Shown: piece after piece, positions 49,246 to 57,944 of the stretch
How the letters are laid out: each line of letters opens with the position of its first letter
Position numbering within the stretch: position 1 is the stretch's first letter
Assembly: GCA_052244495.1 (NCBI GenBank)
Contig: JBQPXH010000001.1
Source: Cereibacter_A sp052244495
GTDB lineage: Bacteria; Pseudomonadota; Alphaproteobacteria; Rhodobacterales; Rhodobacteraceae
DNA: 64,000 nt
Direction: 5' to 3' (one strand)
Notes under the pieces: model-generated
The model's input: only the letters and a program-made list of their open reading frames with translations
The model's database searches: none
What the model was told of the DNA's origin: nothing
Program-made: the position numbers and the translations under genes

Positions 49246-52200
49246 TCAGCCCTTCGGCATGCTCAGCGCGAGCATCCGGCTGCCCTTCCTGTAGCGCAGT
49301 TCGCTGCCGGTGATGGATGCCACCACGCCGCCGTCGATCCTGTCGCCGACGCGCACCTTCACGTAGCGCCCGTTCGACTGGCGCACGAGGGCGTAGCGGT
49401 TCGAGGAGGTGCCGTAGACGCCGATCAGGTTGGTTTTCGACAGGTTGATCGCGTTGCTGAAGGTGGCTTTCTGCGCGACATTGGCCTTCGTCGGGATACG
49501 GGGTGCTACGGCCACTTCGGGCTCGTCCTCTTCCTCCGGGGCCGGGGCGCGAACAGCGGGGGCGACCTGTCGCGGAGCGGCAATCGCGGCCACTGCGGCG
49601 GGCGTCCGCGGAGCCTGGACGGCAGCCGCGACGGCGGCCTCGATGGCGTCCGAGAAGTCGCTGGGCCGCGCCTCGGGCCGGCGCGAGACGGCGATGGCCA
49701 GGGGGCTGATGGCGCCACTGGAGGTCGCGACTGCCTCCGGCGCGCCGTCCGGCCTCGGCGCCGGACTGAGCGCCATTGCCAGTGTCGCTCCCTGCGCCTC
49801 GGGCAGCGAAGGTTCGGGATCGACCGGGCGCGCGCGCGGGCGAAGGCCGCTCATGCGCGGGTCCGCCGTCGCCGCGGGGGCCTCTTCGGGCAGAGCGGCC
49901 ACGACCGGCACCAGGTCCGCGGGCCTGGACCGGGGGCGACTTCCTGCAAGGGCGGGATCGGCTGCGGCAGATGCGCCGGCAACGGTTGCCGGAGCGGCGC
50001 CCGGGAAGATGGATCCGGGGTTCGCCGCGGGGCGGGATCCGGTGGCCGGCGTCAGGGCTGCGTCCTGTTCCGGCTGGGCTGCCTCGGGCCGGCGGGGCGG
50101 AAGGACCGGCGGCTTGCCCTCGATCAGCAGGAAGTTCCCCGGCGCGAGGACGCCTTCGGCGCTTGGCCGGATCAGGCCTCTCTCGTCGAGATCATAGGTC
50201 GCGCCGAAGGGCGGCGGCGGCAGGGGCAGCCCCGGCGCGTCGTCCAGTTCGATCGGTGGCGGCGGCAGAGCCACCGCATCGAGCGAGGGCAGCGGGGAAT
50301 CCATCGTCGTGAGGAAGATCTCGTCCTGCGGCGTGTCCGATGGCGCGGCACGTCCTGCCTCGCCGGAGGCGACCTGGGGCGCCTCGGACGCCGGCGCGAC
50401 GCTGGCTTCCGCGGGCTCGGGCGGCTGCGGGATCTCGGTCGGCGCGTCGCCGAGGGACGGCTCGTCTGCGGCGATCTCATCCTCGACCACCGGCTGATCG
50501 GGCAGCGGAGGAAGGTCCGATGCCGCCTCGGACCCGTCAGACCCTGCCGCCGGGACTTCGGCCTCGCCTTCCGACAGGGCCAGCGAAGTCTGCGTGTCTC
50601 CGTCGCGGGAGGCCACCAGATACGACGACAGTGCCGCGACGGCCGCAAGGACGACAAGCAGCACGACAGTCAGGATCAGGCCGAGAAAGCGGGGCTTGCC
50701 GCGCTGCGCCGCAACCCGCCCGCCGAGGCCGCCGAATTGTGCCTCGGTCTGCCGGCTCGGCTCAGCCTGAGGACCGTTCCGGCCAGCCTCGGTGCGTTTC
50801 GCGGGCTTCACCCCGACAATGCCGGGCGCGGCCACGGCCGCCGAAGCTGCCCCCCGGGCCGGGGTGGCAGTGGCACCGCGGGTCGGGAGGGCCGAGCGCC
50901 CCGACGGGTTGCGCGGCAACGGGTCTGCGGCACGTCCGGCACCGCGCTGGGGCTTGGGATCGGCCGTGAGCCGCGCCGCAGGACGGGCCTTCGTGGCCTC
51001 GGCAGCCACACGGCGGCTGGCGAAGGTCCCGGGCGGCATGTCGGGAATGTCGTCGTCGTCAAGGGCGACATAAGGAGCCTCGGGCACTTCCGGGCTTGTG
51101 ACCGACGGTTGCGGCCGCGACGCGGGCGCGAACGGCGGAAGCTGCCGTGCGTCGGGCACGGGGCGCGCCGTCTCGCGGGCGAGCGGCGGCGGCGTGGATG
51201 CGGGCTCCTCGGGGGCGAAAAACGGCGGAGGCCGGGCGCCCGCGGCGAGCGCCTCCGCGGGCTCGTCGATCTCCGGCTCGGGCAGGGGCAGGGCCGTCTC
51301 GTCGGGCGTGAGCGAGGCCAGCGCCGCAAGATCCGGCTCGGGGTGCCACTCTTCCTGCGGAGGCGCCCAGTCGGACTTCGGCGCATCTTCGGCGTCGGCC
51401 GCCGGTTCCTCCGGCTGCTGATCGGCCGCCTCGGGAGCTGCTTGTTCCTCAGGCTGCGCATCGGCCGCGTCGGAAGCCACCGTCTCCTTCGGCGTCGCAT
51501 CTGTCGCCTTGGAAGACGCCGGTTCTGCCGGCTGCGCAATCGCTGCCTCGGAAACCGCGGGCTCTTCGTCGGGCATCTCTGCCGTCGCAAGCTCCGGCTC
51601 GCCTTCTTCCGATGCCGGGTCCTCAAGGTCGGGTTCCGCGGCGGTCGGATCATCCGGCACCGCAGCCTCTTCGGCCTCGCGGGGCAAGGGTTCGGCTTCC
51701 TCTCCCGTCTGCTCGTCGGGCAGGAGGATCTCCTGCTCCTCCGCCTCGTCGGCGAGGGTATCCCTGTCCATCGCGGCGGGGGGCGGCAGGATGCGAATCG
51801 GCTCCGCATCGCGTTCGACCTTCACGCCCTTCGGCAGGCGCCGCAGCGCCGCCGAAAGAATGCCGAAGGAGGGCTCTCGCGGAAAGCCGTCGTCCTCCGG
51901 AATGGCGACGAAGGCCACAGGCTCGAACCCGTGCTGCTCGGCGAAGCCCTCGGCTTCGTCAAGGGTATCGCGTGCGACGACGGCAAGGCGCACCTCACCC
52001 CCCATCGGCTCGAAGTCGTAGACCAGATCCTTGACCTCGTAAGGGGTCAGCCCCTCGAGTCCCTCGCGGATCTGCTCCCTCCGGCTGGCCTTGTCCGGCC
52101 CCGGCGCGGCGAGCGTCCTGTAGAGGATCTGCGAGTTCGGGATCACGACCTTCGTTGCGAAGCCGTCGTCTCCGGCAAGCTGCCGGGCCTCGGCGCGCAG

Positions 52201-52329
52201 CGCAGCCACCGCCGCGTCGAAGTCGGGCGCGTCGAAGGGCACCGACCCCAGTTCTTCCCATCCGTCGGGCATCCGCCGAAGCAGACTCGCGGCCTCAGGC
52301 GTCAGGTTGAGGGCAAATCTCGGTTTCAT
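49246..52329 (-). CDS. Very long single-pass protein with PilM/GspL-like N- and PilP/GspC-like C-end
   Basis: This is a 1027-residue protein without a recognised family. Residues 1-170 look like a soluble alpha/beta domain (LTPEAASLLRRMPDGWEELG, TPYEVKDLVYDFEPMGGEVR), reminiscent of the cytoplasmic part of PilM or GspL. Residues 180-545 are disordered, rich in Glu, Ala, Pro. A helix RFLGLILTVVLLVVLAAVAA (about 548-568) crosses the membrane. The rest is Pro/Ala/Glu-rich, then a compact C-terminal domain (about 945-1027) with LIGVYGTSSNRYALVRQSNG, VRVGDRIDGGVVASITGSEL and MLALSMPKG resembling PilP/GspC periplasmic domains. It is monocistronic. The family resemblances are by eye. Confidence 0.7.
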   Translation of the reverse strand: MKPRFALNLTPEAASLLRRMPDGWEELGSVPFDAPDFDAAVAALRAEARQLAGDDGFATKVVIPNSQILYRTLAAPGPDKASRREQIREGLEGLTPYEVKDLVYDFEPMGGEVRLAVVARDTLDEAEGFAEQHGFEPVAFVAIPEDDGFPREPSFGILSAALRRLPKGVKVERDAEPIRILPPPAAMDRDTLADEAEEQEILLPDEQTGEEAEPLPREAEEAAVPDDPTAAEPDLEDPASEEGEPELATAEMPDEEPAVSEAAIAQPAEPASSKATDATPKETVASDAADAQPEEQAAPEAADQQPEEPAADAEDAPKSDWAPPQEEWHPEPDLAALASLTPDETALPLPEPEIDEPAEALAAGARPPPFFAPEEPASTPPPLARETARPVPDARQLPPFAPASRPQPSVTSPEVPEAPYVALDDDDIPDMPPGTFASRRVAAEATKARPAARLTADPKPQRGAGRAADPLPRNPSGRSALPTRGATATPARGAASAAVAAPGIVGVKPAKRTEAGRNGPQAEPSRQTEAQFGGLGGRVAAQRGKPRFLGLILTVVLLVVLAAVAALSSYLVASRDGDTQTSLALSEGEAEVPAAGSDGSEAASDLPPLPDQPVVEDEIAADEPSLGDAPTEIPQPPEPAEASVAPASEAPQVASGEAGRAAPSDTPQDEIFLTTMDSPLPSLDAVALPPPPIELDDAPGLPLPPPPFGATYDLDERGLIRPSAEGVLAPGNFLLIEGKPPVLPPRRPEAAQPEQDAALTPATGSRPAANPGSIFPGAAPATVAGASAAADPALAGSRPRSRPADLVPVVAALPEEAPAATADPRMSGLRPRARPVDPEPSLPEAQGATLAMALSPAPRPDGAPEAVATSSGAISPLAIAVSRRPEARPSDFSDAIEAAVAAAVQAPRTPAAVAAIAAPRQVAPAVRAPAPEEEDEPEVAVAPRIPTKANVAQKATFSNAINLSKTNLIGVYGTSSNRYALVRQSNGRYVKVRVGDRIDGGVVASITGSELRYRKGSRMLALSMPKG

Positions 52330-52492
52330 TTCGCGGGTCTAGCACATCTGGCGGCGCACCGGGGAGTCCGGGCCTCGGCGCCTCCGGTGTTACAGCAGCT
52401 TTTCGCCGAATGAAAGGAAAACACCCAAGGATCGCCTTGCCGGAAACGTCATGAGAGGCGAACGCTCTCAACCCCAAGGAGGAACATTCCAC

Positions 52493-53182
52493 ATGCACAT
52501 TGCGAAAGTCCTGATGCTCTGCACCGCCCTGATCCTGCCGGGGGCGGCGCTGGCCGAGACACCGCGGCTGACGGTGACCGGCGAAGGCACCGTGGCCGGC
52601 CGACCCGACATGGCGACGATCACGCTGGGCGTCACCAGCCAGGGCGCGACGGCAGCCGAGGCCATGTCCGCGAATGGTGAAAACCTCGCGCGGGTGCTGG
52701 AGCGGCTGAAGACGGCCGGGATCGAGGACCGTGATCTGCAGACCTCCGGCCTGTCGCTCAATCCCAACTGGACACAGAACCCCGACGGTGCCGCTCCGCA
52801 GATCGACGGTTATGTCGCCTCGAACATGCTGACCGTCCGGGTGCGCACGCTTGATCGACTGGGCGCGGTGCTCGATCAGGCGGTTCAGGACGGGGCGAAC
52901 ACCCTGCATGGGGTCGGATTCGGCCTCTCGGATCCCGAGCCTGCCATGGACGAGGCGCGGAAACGCGCGGTAGCCAAGGCTCAGGCGCGGGCCCGGCTGC
53001 TGACCGAGGCTGCGGGCGTGACGCTGGGGCCGATCATGGAGATCCGCGAGGGAGGCGATGCGGGCCAGCCGCCGATGCCGATGTATCGCGAGGCCGCAAT
53101 GGCGGCACCGGTTCCGGTGGCCGAAGGAGAGATCGAGACAGCCGCGCAGGTGACCTTGGTCTACGAGCTGAAACAGCCGTGA
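52493..53182 (+). CDS. SIMPL-domain (DUF541) periplasmic protein
   Basis: This 229-residue protein has a signal peptide (MHIAKVLMLCTALILPGAALA) and a SIMPL domain: LTVTGEGTVAGRPDMATITL, the helix AMSANGENLARVLERLKTAG, LQTSGLSLNPNW and DEARKRAVAKAQARARLLTE. AAGGAGG precedes the ATG. Function of the family is unclear; E. coli YggE lowers oxidative stress. It is divergent from the long protein gene (163-bp shared region). Confidence 0.93.
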   Translation: MHIAKVLMLCTALILPGAALAETPRLTVTGEGTVAGRPDMATITLGVTSQGATAAEAMSANGENLARVLERLKTAGIEDRDLQTSGLSLNPNWTQNPDGAAPQIDGYVASNMLTVRVRTLDRLGAVLDQAVQDGANTLHGVGFGLSDPEPAMDEARKRAVAKAQARARLLTEAAGVTLGPIMEIREGGDAGQPPMPMYREAAMAAPVPVAEGEIETAAQVTLVYELKQP

Positions 53183-53192
53183 GATCAGCGGG

Positions 53193-53222
53193 TTCCGGGG
53201 CGGTCTTGAGGCCGCCCCGGAA
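53193..53222. terminator. Terminator between SIMPL gene and metY
   Basis: TTCCGGGGCGG pairs perfectly with CCGCCCCGGAA around an 8-base loop, 11 bp after the SIMPL stop and 9 bp before the metY end. It is symmetric and so bidirectional. Confidence 0.75.
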
Positions 53223-53230
53223 GATGCCCG

Positions 53231-54523
53231 TCAGGCCGTCGCCTTCGACAATGCCTGATCGAGGTCGGCAATCAGGTCGTCGGCGTCCTCGATCCCGATC
53301 GAGAGCCGCACCACGTTCGGCGCGGCACCCGCCGCCTCCTGCTGCTCGGGGGTCAGCTGCCGGTGGGTCGTCGAGGCCGAGTGGATGACCAGCGAGCGCG
53401 TGTCGCCAAGGTTGGCGACATGGCTGAAGAGTTCGAGCGCGTCCACGAGTTTCACGCAGGCGTCGTAGCCGCCCTTGACCGCGAAGGTGAAGAGCGCGCC
53501 GGCGCCCCTCGGGCAGATCCGTGCCACCCGCTCGTGCCAGGGCGAGGACGGCAGCCCGGCGTAGGTCACGTAATCGACGCGCGGATCGGCCTCGAGCCAG
53601 GCCGCCACCTTCTCCGCGTTTTCGACGTGACGGGCCATGCGCAGGCTCAGCGTCTCGATCCCCATCAAGGTGTAGTGCGCGCCCTGCGGGTTCATGGTCA
53701 TGCCCAGGTCGCGCAGCCCCACGGCAATCGAGTGGAAGGTATAGGCCATCGGGCCCAGGGCCTTGTGGAAGACAAGGCCGTGATAGGCGGGCTCGGGCTC
53801 GGACAGGCTGGGGAACTTGCCCGACGCCGACCAGTCGAACTTGCCGGAATCGACGATGACCCCGCCCGTGACCGTGCCGTTGCCGGTAAGGTATTTCGTG
53901 GCGGAATGGACGACCAGCGTCGCGCCATGCTCGATCGGCCGGCAGAGCCAGGGAGTGGCGGTCGTGTTGTCCACGATCAGCGGCAGCCCCACCTTGTCGG
54001 CAAGGGCGGCGATCGCGTCCAGGTCGGTGATGACGCCTCCGGGGTTCGCGATGCTCTCGCAGAAGATCGCGCGCGTATCCTCATCGACGGCCGCCTCGAC
54101 GGCTGCGATGTCGTCGAAGTCGACGAACCTGGCCGACCAGCCGAAGCGCCGGATCGTCTGCGAGAACTGGGTGATCGTGCCGCCGTAGAGGCGGGTCGAG
54201 GCGACGATGTTGCGTCCGGGTCCCATCAGCGGGAAGAGCGCCATGATCTGCGCAGCATGGCCCGAGGAGCAGCAGACCGCGCCCGCGCCGCCCTCGAGCG
54301 CCGCCACGCGTTCGGCCAGCGCCATCACCGTCGGGTTGGTCAGGCGGGAATAGATGTAGCCCACCTCCTCGAGGTTGAAGAGACGGGCGGCGTGGTCCGC
54401 GTCGCGGAAGACATAGGCGGTCGTCTGATAGATCGGCACCTGCCGCGCTCCCGTCGCTGGATCGGGCTTGGCGCCGGCATGGATCTGCAACGTGTCGAAG
54501 CCGAGCTTGCGGTCTGTGCTCAT
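53231..54523 (-). CDS. metY: O-acetylhomoserine sulfhydrylase-type PLP enzyme
   Basis: This 430-residue cytosolic enzyme joins O-acetylhomoserine (or O-acetylserine) with sulfide to make homocysteine or cysteine. PLP-binding Lys210 lies in VVHSATKYLTGNGT. Other marks are GFDTLQIHAGAKPDPATGAR, PIYQTTAYVFRDADHAARLF, SSGHAAQIMALFPLMGPG and LPLIVDNTTATPWLCRPI. Start: three consecutive starts GTG-ATG-ATG follow AAGGGGG; the last ATG (MSTDRKLG) has the best spacing. I looked for a SAM-II-type riboswitch in the 90 bp upstream and saw none. Confidence 0.93.
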   Translation of the reverse strand: MSTDRKLGFDTLQIHAGAKPDPATGARQVPIYQTTAYVFRDADHAARLFNLEEVGYIYSRLTNPTVMALAERVAALEGGAGAVCCSSGHAAQIMALFPLMGPGRNIVASTRLYGGTITQFSQTIRRFGWSARFVDFDDIAAVEAAVDEDTRAIFCESIANPGGVITDLDAIAALADKVGLPLIVDNTTATPWLCRPIEHGATLVVHSATKYLTGNGTVTGGVIVDSGKFDWSASGKFPSLSEPEPAYHGLVFHKALGPMAYTFHSIAVGLRDLGMTMNPQGAHYTLMGIETLSLRMARHVENAEKVAAWLEADPRVDYVTYAGLPSSPWHERVARICPRGAGALFTFAVKGGYDACVKLVDALELFSHVANLGDTRSLVIHSASTTHRQLTPEQQEAAGAAPNVVRLSIGIEDADDLIADLDQALSKATA

Positions 54524-54613
54524 CATCACCCCCTTGGATTGGTGGAGCGACCGTAGGGGAAAGGGTCGCGGGGCACAACGGCCGGCACCAGGGGGAAATG
54601 ATCGTTCCGAGGT

Positions 54614-55606
54614 TCAGTCGATCCAGAGGCCTGCGCCGCGCAGGCGGTGCCTGATGGCCTGCTCGCGCCGGGGCAGGTCCGCGCGGTCGAACATGGCCCG
54701 CGCCTTGGTGCCCTTCGCCTGGTAGATGAACTGGCGGAACGGTTCGTGCGCCTTCAGGACCTTCTTGATCCTGTTGGGCGCGGCGATGCGCCGGAGCGCC
54801 TCGACGGCACGATCGCTCTCGCGCGCGAAGAACAACGGCATTCGGCGCCAGTGGCAGGTGATGTCGCCATCGAGCCCCGCGAGTTCCGGTCCCGGTCGGC
54901 CGCCGCCGAGGGCGTGGATCACCAGCGGCAGGGCGATCTGGTCGAGCCAGGGGTGGAGCGTCTGTCCGACGAGCTCTGGCGGAGGATCGTCCCGAATGGT
55001 GCGCGCCATCTCGAGGAAGAGCGCGCCGAAGCGACGGGGGCTTTCGTGAAAGAACCAGCCTGCGTTGAAGTAGAGGTAGCGGCGCCAGTAGTCCTCGGGC
55101 TGCGTCGGATCGAGGCTCGTGGCGAAGTCGAGGCCGAACCGCTCGTAAAGCGCTTGCCAGATGCCGGTCCGGTCCGGACCGTATGGCTCCGGTTCCGGCC
55201 ACGATCCTTCGCATCGGAGCGAGGCGCTGGGACGCGCGAAATCCAGAGGAAGCGAGGAGAGCGCCCCCGTCACCAGAGTGTCGCTGTCGAGGAACAGGAA
55301 AGGCTCGTCGGGAAGCGCCAGCAGGGCCTCGATCTTGTTGCCGATGGGATAGCTTTCGCCGAAGACACGGTTCTCGAACGGCAGGATCGTCGCGCCATGC
55401 TGGTCCAGAAGGCCACGCACTGCCGCGTCGTCCATCCTCGGGTCGGTGGACCAGAAGGCATTCGGCTGAGGCTCTGCCACGAAGAGCCTGCCTCCGAAAG
55501 CGGGATCGGAGGCGCGCAGAGACGCGGCGAGCAGGGCTGCCTCATACTGCAGCCGCCCCCTCTGGCCGATGACCAGAAGATTGAAGGGGGGCGGGTCTGC
55601 AGACAT
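54614..55606 (-). CDS. Glycosyltransferase-like protein with DxD motif
   Basis: This 330-residue protein has a nucleotide-sugar fold layout: FNLLVIGQRGRLQYEAALLA, GRLFVAEPQPNAFW, YPIGNKIEALLALPDEPFLF and the metal-binding LDSDTLV with Asp107-Ser-Asp109. The C-terminal half has YWRRYLYFNAGWFFHES and HPWLDQIALPLVIHAL, similar to GT8-like transferases. The donor and acceptor are unknown. GGAG precedes ATG (MSADPPP). An open frame extends upstream without a site. Confidence 0.75.
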   Translation of the reverse strand: MSADPPPFNLLVIGQRGRLQYEAALLAASLRASDPAFGGRLFVAEPQPNAFWSTDPRMDDAAVRGLLDQHGATILPFENRVFGESYPIGNKIEALLALPDEPFLFLDSDTLVTGALSSLPLDFARPSASLRCEGSWPEPEPYGPDRTGIWQALYERFGLDFATSLDPTQPEDYWRRYLYFNAGWFFHESPRRFGALFLEMARTIRDDPPPELVGQTLHPWLDQIALPLVIHALGGGRPGPELAGLDGDITCHWRRMPLFFARESDRAVEALRRIAAPNRIKKVLKAHEPFRQFIYQAKGTKARAMFDRADLPRREQAIRHRLRGAGLWID

Positions 55607-55736
55607 GGACGCTCCGTCGCAAGGTGGCGCGACACTAGCGGCAAGCGGCGGTTGCCTCCATACAGGATTAAGCCTCGCCCGGACGATGCGTTCCGGCGGT
55701 CGCCGGACCGCGCTTGGCCACGACCGGGTGTTCATA

Positions 55737-55824
55737 TGCGCTGCAGCGCCCGCCGAACCGGTCGCGGCGACGGCAGGATGGCCGGGTGCGCTTCAGCGCC
55801 TGTCGCGGCCACGGCTGGGTGGCC
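55737..55824. repeat. Degenerate direct repeat in intergenic DNA
   Basis: Two copies of a unit TGCGCT[G/T]CAGCGCC (55737-55750 and 55787-55800) are each followed by GTCGCGG..ACGGC.GG.TGGCC (55761-55783 and 55802-55824), in the 257-bp space between the glycosyltransferase-like gene and the chemotaxis cluster. The second copy is 10 bases shorter in the middle. No gene was found in this space. Confidence 0.5.
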
Positions 55825-55863
55825 ATACGCGTCGCGGCGCCCTTCGGTCATCGATGCGCGGGC

Positions 55864-56211
55864 TCAGAGGAAATCCGCGTCTCCGGATCCCTCCGATCCG
55901 TGCTGCGCCCCGACGAGTGCGGCGGCAAGGCTGCGCTGGCGGACCGCGGCCACGGCTGCATGGGTGTCGACGCGGCACTGAGCGCCGGCATCTTCGGCAA
56001 GCCGGCCGACGTAGGTTGTGATCCCGTCCAGCGACTGTGCCAGATTGTCCAGCTTCTGCAGCATTCCTGTCTCGTCTGGCCGTGTCCCGGCCCGCGCGAT
56101 CCCGTGGCCAACGGCGTCTTCGATCTCGCGGCTCATCTGCGCGAGGTGATCGAGCTGGGCTGCAAGACGGGAAAGAACGGTCTGCAGCGGTATCCCCGCG
56201 CCGCCGTTCAA
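55864..56211 (-). CDS. Small helical protein of the chemotaxis cluster, unknown
   Basis: This 115-residue protein of unknown family starts with TTG in a TTGA overlap with the cheY stop, so it is the last gene of the chemotaxis operon. Two long helices are predicted (about residues 9-40 and 48-76). Each carries a D-x-L-A-Q motif: DHLAQ at 21-25 and DNLAQ at 55-59. The end is acidic then hydrophobic (SGDADFL). There is no homologous known domain by eye. The DxxxQ spacing and tail recall CheZ only weakly (see findings). Confidence 0.6.
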   Translation of the reverse strand: MNGGAGIPLQTVLSRLAAQLDHLAQMSREIEDAVGHGIARAGTRPDETGMLQKLDNLAQSLDGITTYVGRLAEDAGAQCRVDTHAAVAAVRQRSLAAALVGAQHGSEGSGDADFL

Positions 56212-56594
56212 AGCGCGCCCACGACGGCCTGGATGGCCTTGCGCATGCCGTCGGTCGTGAATGGCTTCTTGATGAAGTTGTTCATGCCGAGCGATTGTCC
56301 CTTCTCGATGATCTCGCGCGTCGCGGTGCCGCTGACGAGGATGAACCCCATGCGCTGCGTCGTCTTGTTCTCGCGAATTCCCTTGAGCAGTCCGAGCCCG
56401 TCGAGGCCGGGCATGTTGTAGTCCGAGATCACCAGATGGACGGGATTCGCCGCAAGTTGCCGCAGGGCGCTTGCGCCGTCCTTGCAGAAGTCGATCTTCT
56501 TGATCCCGAGTTCTTCCAGTGCCTGGATGATAAGGCCACGGCTGGTCGACATGTCGTCCACCACCATGATCCTAATGCTGTCCCGTAGTGCCAC
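56208..56594 (-). CDS. cheY2: CheY-type response regulator (second of cluster)
   Basis: This 128-residue receiver has the acidic pair Asp13-Asp14 (VVDDMST), phospho-acceptor Asp58 in LVISDYNMPGLDG, Ser88 in LVSGTAT and Lys110 in FIKKPF. It passes signals to a flagellar motor or acts as a phosphate sink. Sequence near the N-terminus (DMSTSRGLI) is typical of flagellum-binding CheY. It overlaps cheR by 23 bp and the small gene by 4 bp. Numbering follows gene order in R. sphaeroides chemotaxis operon 1. Confidence 0.92.
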   Translation of the reverse strand: MALRDSIRIMVVDDMSTSRGLIIQALEELGIKKIDFCKDGASALRQLAANPVHLVISDYNMPGLDGLGLLKGIRENKTTQRMGFILVSGTATREIIEKGQSLGMNNFIKKPFTTDGMRKAIQAVVGAL

Positions 56595-57489
56595 CGAAGC
56601 TCTCCTTCCCTTGTCCGCCGGACGACTCTGCTGCGCGCAGGCGGAATGATGTCATGCCAACAGTTTCGAATTGGTGTCTGACCGGAGGCGAAAGGCGCTC
56701 CGAATGACCGATGAAGAGATGTCCGCCAGGTGCGAGCGCGCCCGCAAAGCCGCGCCAGATGCGCTCCTGCGTGTCGACATCGAAATAGATCGCCACGTTC
56801 CGGCAGAAGATGACATCGAACGGGCCGGTGACCGGCCAGGGTTTCACGAGATTCATGGACTTGAACGAGACGAGCCCTCGCACCTGCGGGGCAACCTGCC
56901 GTTTTCCCTCTGCGTCGGTGGCACCGAAGAAGGACTCTCGGATGTCGTCCGGCAGGATGGAAAGGGATGTGGCAGCGAAGCGGCCGGCTCGGGCGGTCTC
57001 CAGGATCTCGCGGTCGATGTCGGTCGCGAGGACCTTCAGGTCGAGGTCGGCCGCCTTGGGGCAGAGGCGCAGGACGGTGATGGCGATGCTGTACGCCTCT
57101 TCGCCCGAGGAGCAGCCGGCCGACCAGAGGCGGATGCGCGCTCCCCGCTTCGCTTCGGCGAAAAGCGGGGGCAGCACCGTACGGCCTAGAAGCTCGAAAT
57201 GATGCTGCTCTCGAAAGAACCGCGTCGTGTTCGTCGTGATGCTGGAGATGAACATGGCCCGCTCCTCGCCGGCTTCGGGCCGGGAGAGCAGATCGATGTA
57301 GTCTCCGAAGCTGCGCAGCGAGAGTTGGCGCAGACGCTTCACGAGGCGCGCGTAGACCAGGGGCTCCTTGGCGTCGGGCATGGCGATGCCCGTTTCAGAG
57401 TGGACCAGCCGAGCGATGCGCTGGAAATCCGCGGCCGAAAGCTGCAGGTCGCGCGACTCGTCCCGCAGGGGGAGTGACCGCGGCGTCAT
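56572..57489 (-). CDS. cheR: Chemotaxis protein methyltransferase
   Basis: This 305-residue enzyme methylates glutamates on receptors using S-adenosylmethionine. The N-terminal helical domain (about 18-90) precedes the catalytic core with RIRLWSAGCSSGEEAYSIAI, LKVLATDIDREILETARAG, and FDVIFCRNVAIYFDVDTQER. FRIGHSERL is represented by HLFIGHSERLSP. ATGA overlap with cheW. Confidence 0.94.
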   Translation of the reverse strand: MTPRSLPLRDESRDLQLSAADFQRIARLVHSETGIAMPDAKEPLVYARLVKRLRQLSLRSFGDYIDLLSRPEAGEERAMFISSITTNTTRFFREQHHFELLGRTVLPPLFAEAKRGARIRLWSAGCSSGEEAYSIAITVLRLCPKAADLDLKVLATDIDREILETARAGRFAATSLSILPDDIRESFFGATDAEGKRQVAPQVRGLVSFKSMNLVKPWPVTGPFDVIFCRNVAIYFDVDTQERIWRGFAGALAPGGHLFIGHSERLSPPVRHQFETVGMTSFRLRAAESSGGQGKESFGGTTGQH

Positions 57490-57944
57490 GCCGACCGACC
57501 GATCGAAGGGAGCACACCCGCAAGATCGAGAAGTCGCAGCATCCGTTCGTCCACCGTGATGACGCCCCGGACGAAGCTGTGCGTGGTGTCCGAGGCGACC
57601 TTCGGTGTCGGCTGCACTGACGAGCGCTGCAGCGTGATGATATCGGATACGGCATCGACCAGCAGTCCGACGATCTGAGCCTCGACGACGGTGATGATGA
57701 CGACGTGCCGCGCCTCTGGTTCCAGCGATCCGAGGGCCAGGCGTTCGGCAAGGTCGATGATCGGCACGACCGTGCCGCGCAGGTTTATGACGCCGATGAC
57801 GTAGGAGGGGGCATGCGGCAGCACCGTGGTCGGGGTCCAGCTGCGGATCTCGCGGACCGCGCGGATGTCTATCGAGAATTCCTGACTGCCGATCCGGAAA
57901 GCCACCACTTCGCGGAGATCGTCGTCAGTCTGGCACTGTGTCAT
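57486..57944 (-). CDS. cheW: Chemotaxis coupling protein
   Basis: This 152-residue adaptor links receptors to CheA. The SH3-like core reads REVVAFRIGSQEFSIDIRAV, VREIRSWTPTTVLPHAPSYV, and IGVINLRGTVVPIIDLAERL; VVIITVVEAQIVGLLVDAVS follows. It overlaps cheA by 4 bp (GTGATG-type junction) and cheR by 4 bp. Confidence 0.95.
   Translation of the reverse strand: MTQCQTDDDLREVVAFRIGSQEFSIDIRAVREIRSWTPTTVLPHAPSYVIGVINLRGTVVPIIDLAERLALGSLEPEARHVVIITVVEAQIVGLLVDAVSDIITLQRSSVQPTPKVASDTTHSFVRGVITVDERMLRLLDLAGVLPSIGRSA

Noticed and set aside
53231..54523. Assignment as cystathionine gamma-synthase
   Set aside because: The length (430) and motifs such as GFDTLQIHAGAKPDPATGAR fit the sulfhydrylase subgroup better than the shorter (about 380-400) cystathionine enzymes.
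54524..54613. Possible SAM-II-type riboswitch upstream of metY
   Set aside because: The 90-bp spacer shows no SAM-II conserved segments that I can recognise.
55607..55863. Coding region with AAPAEPVAATAGWP-type repeats
   Set aside because: The apparent peptide repeats arise from short DNA repeats in several frames, with no ribosome binding site.
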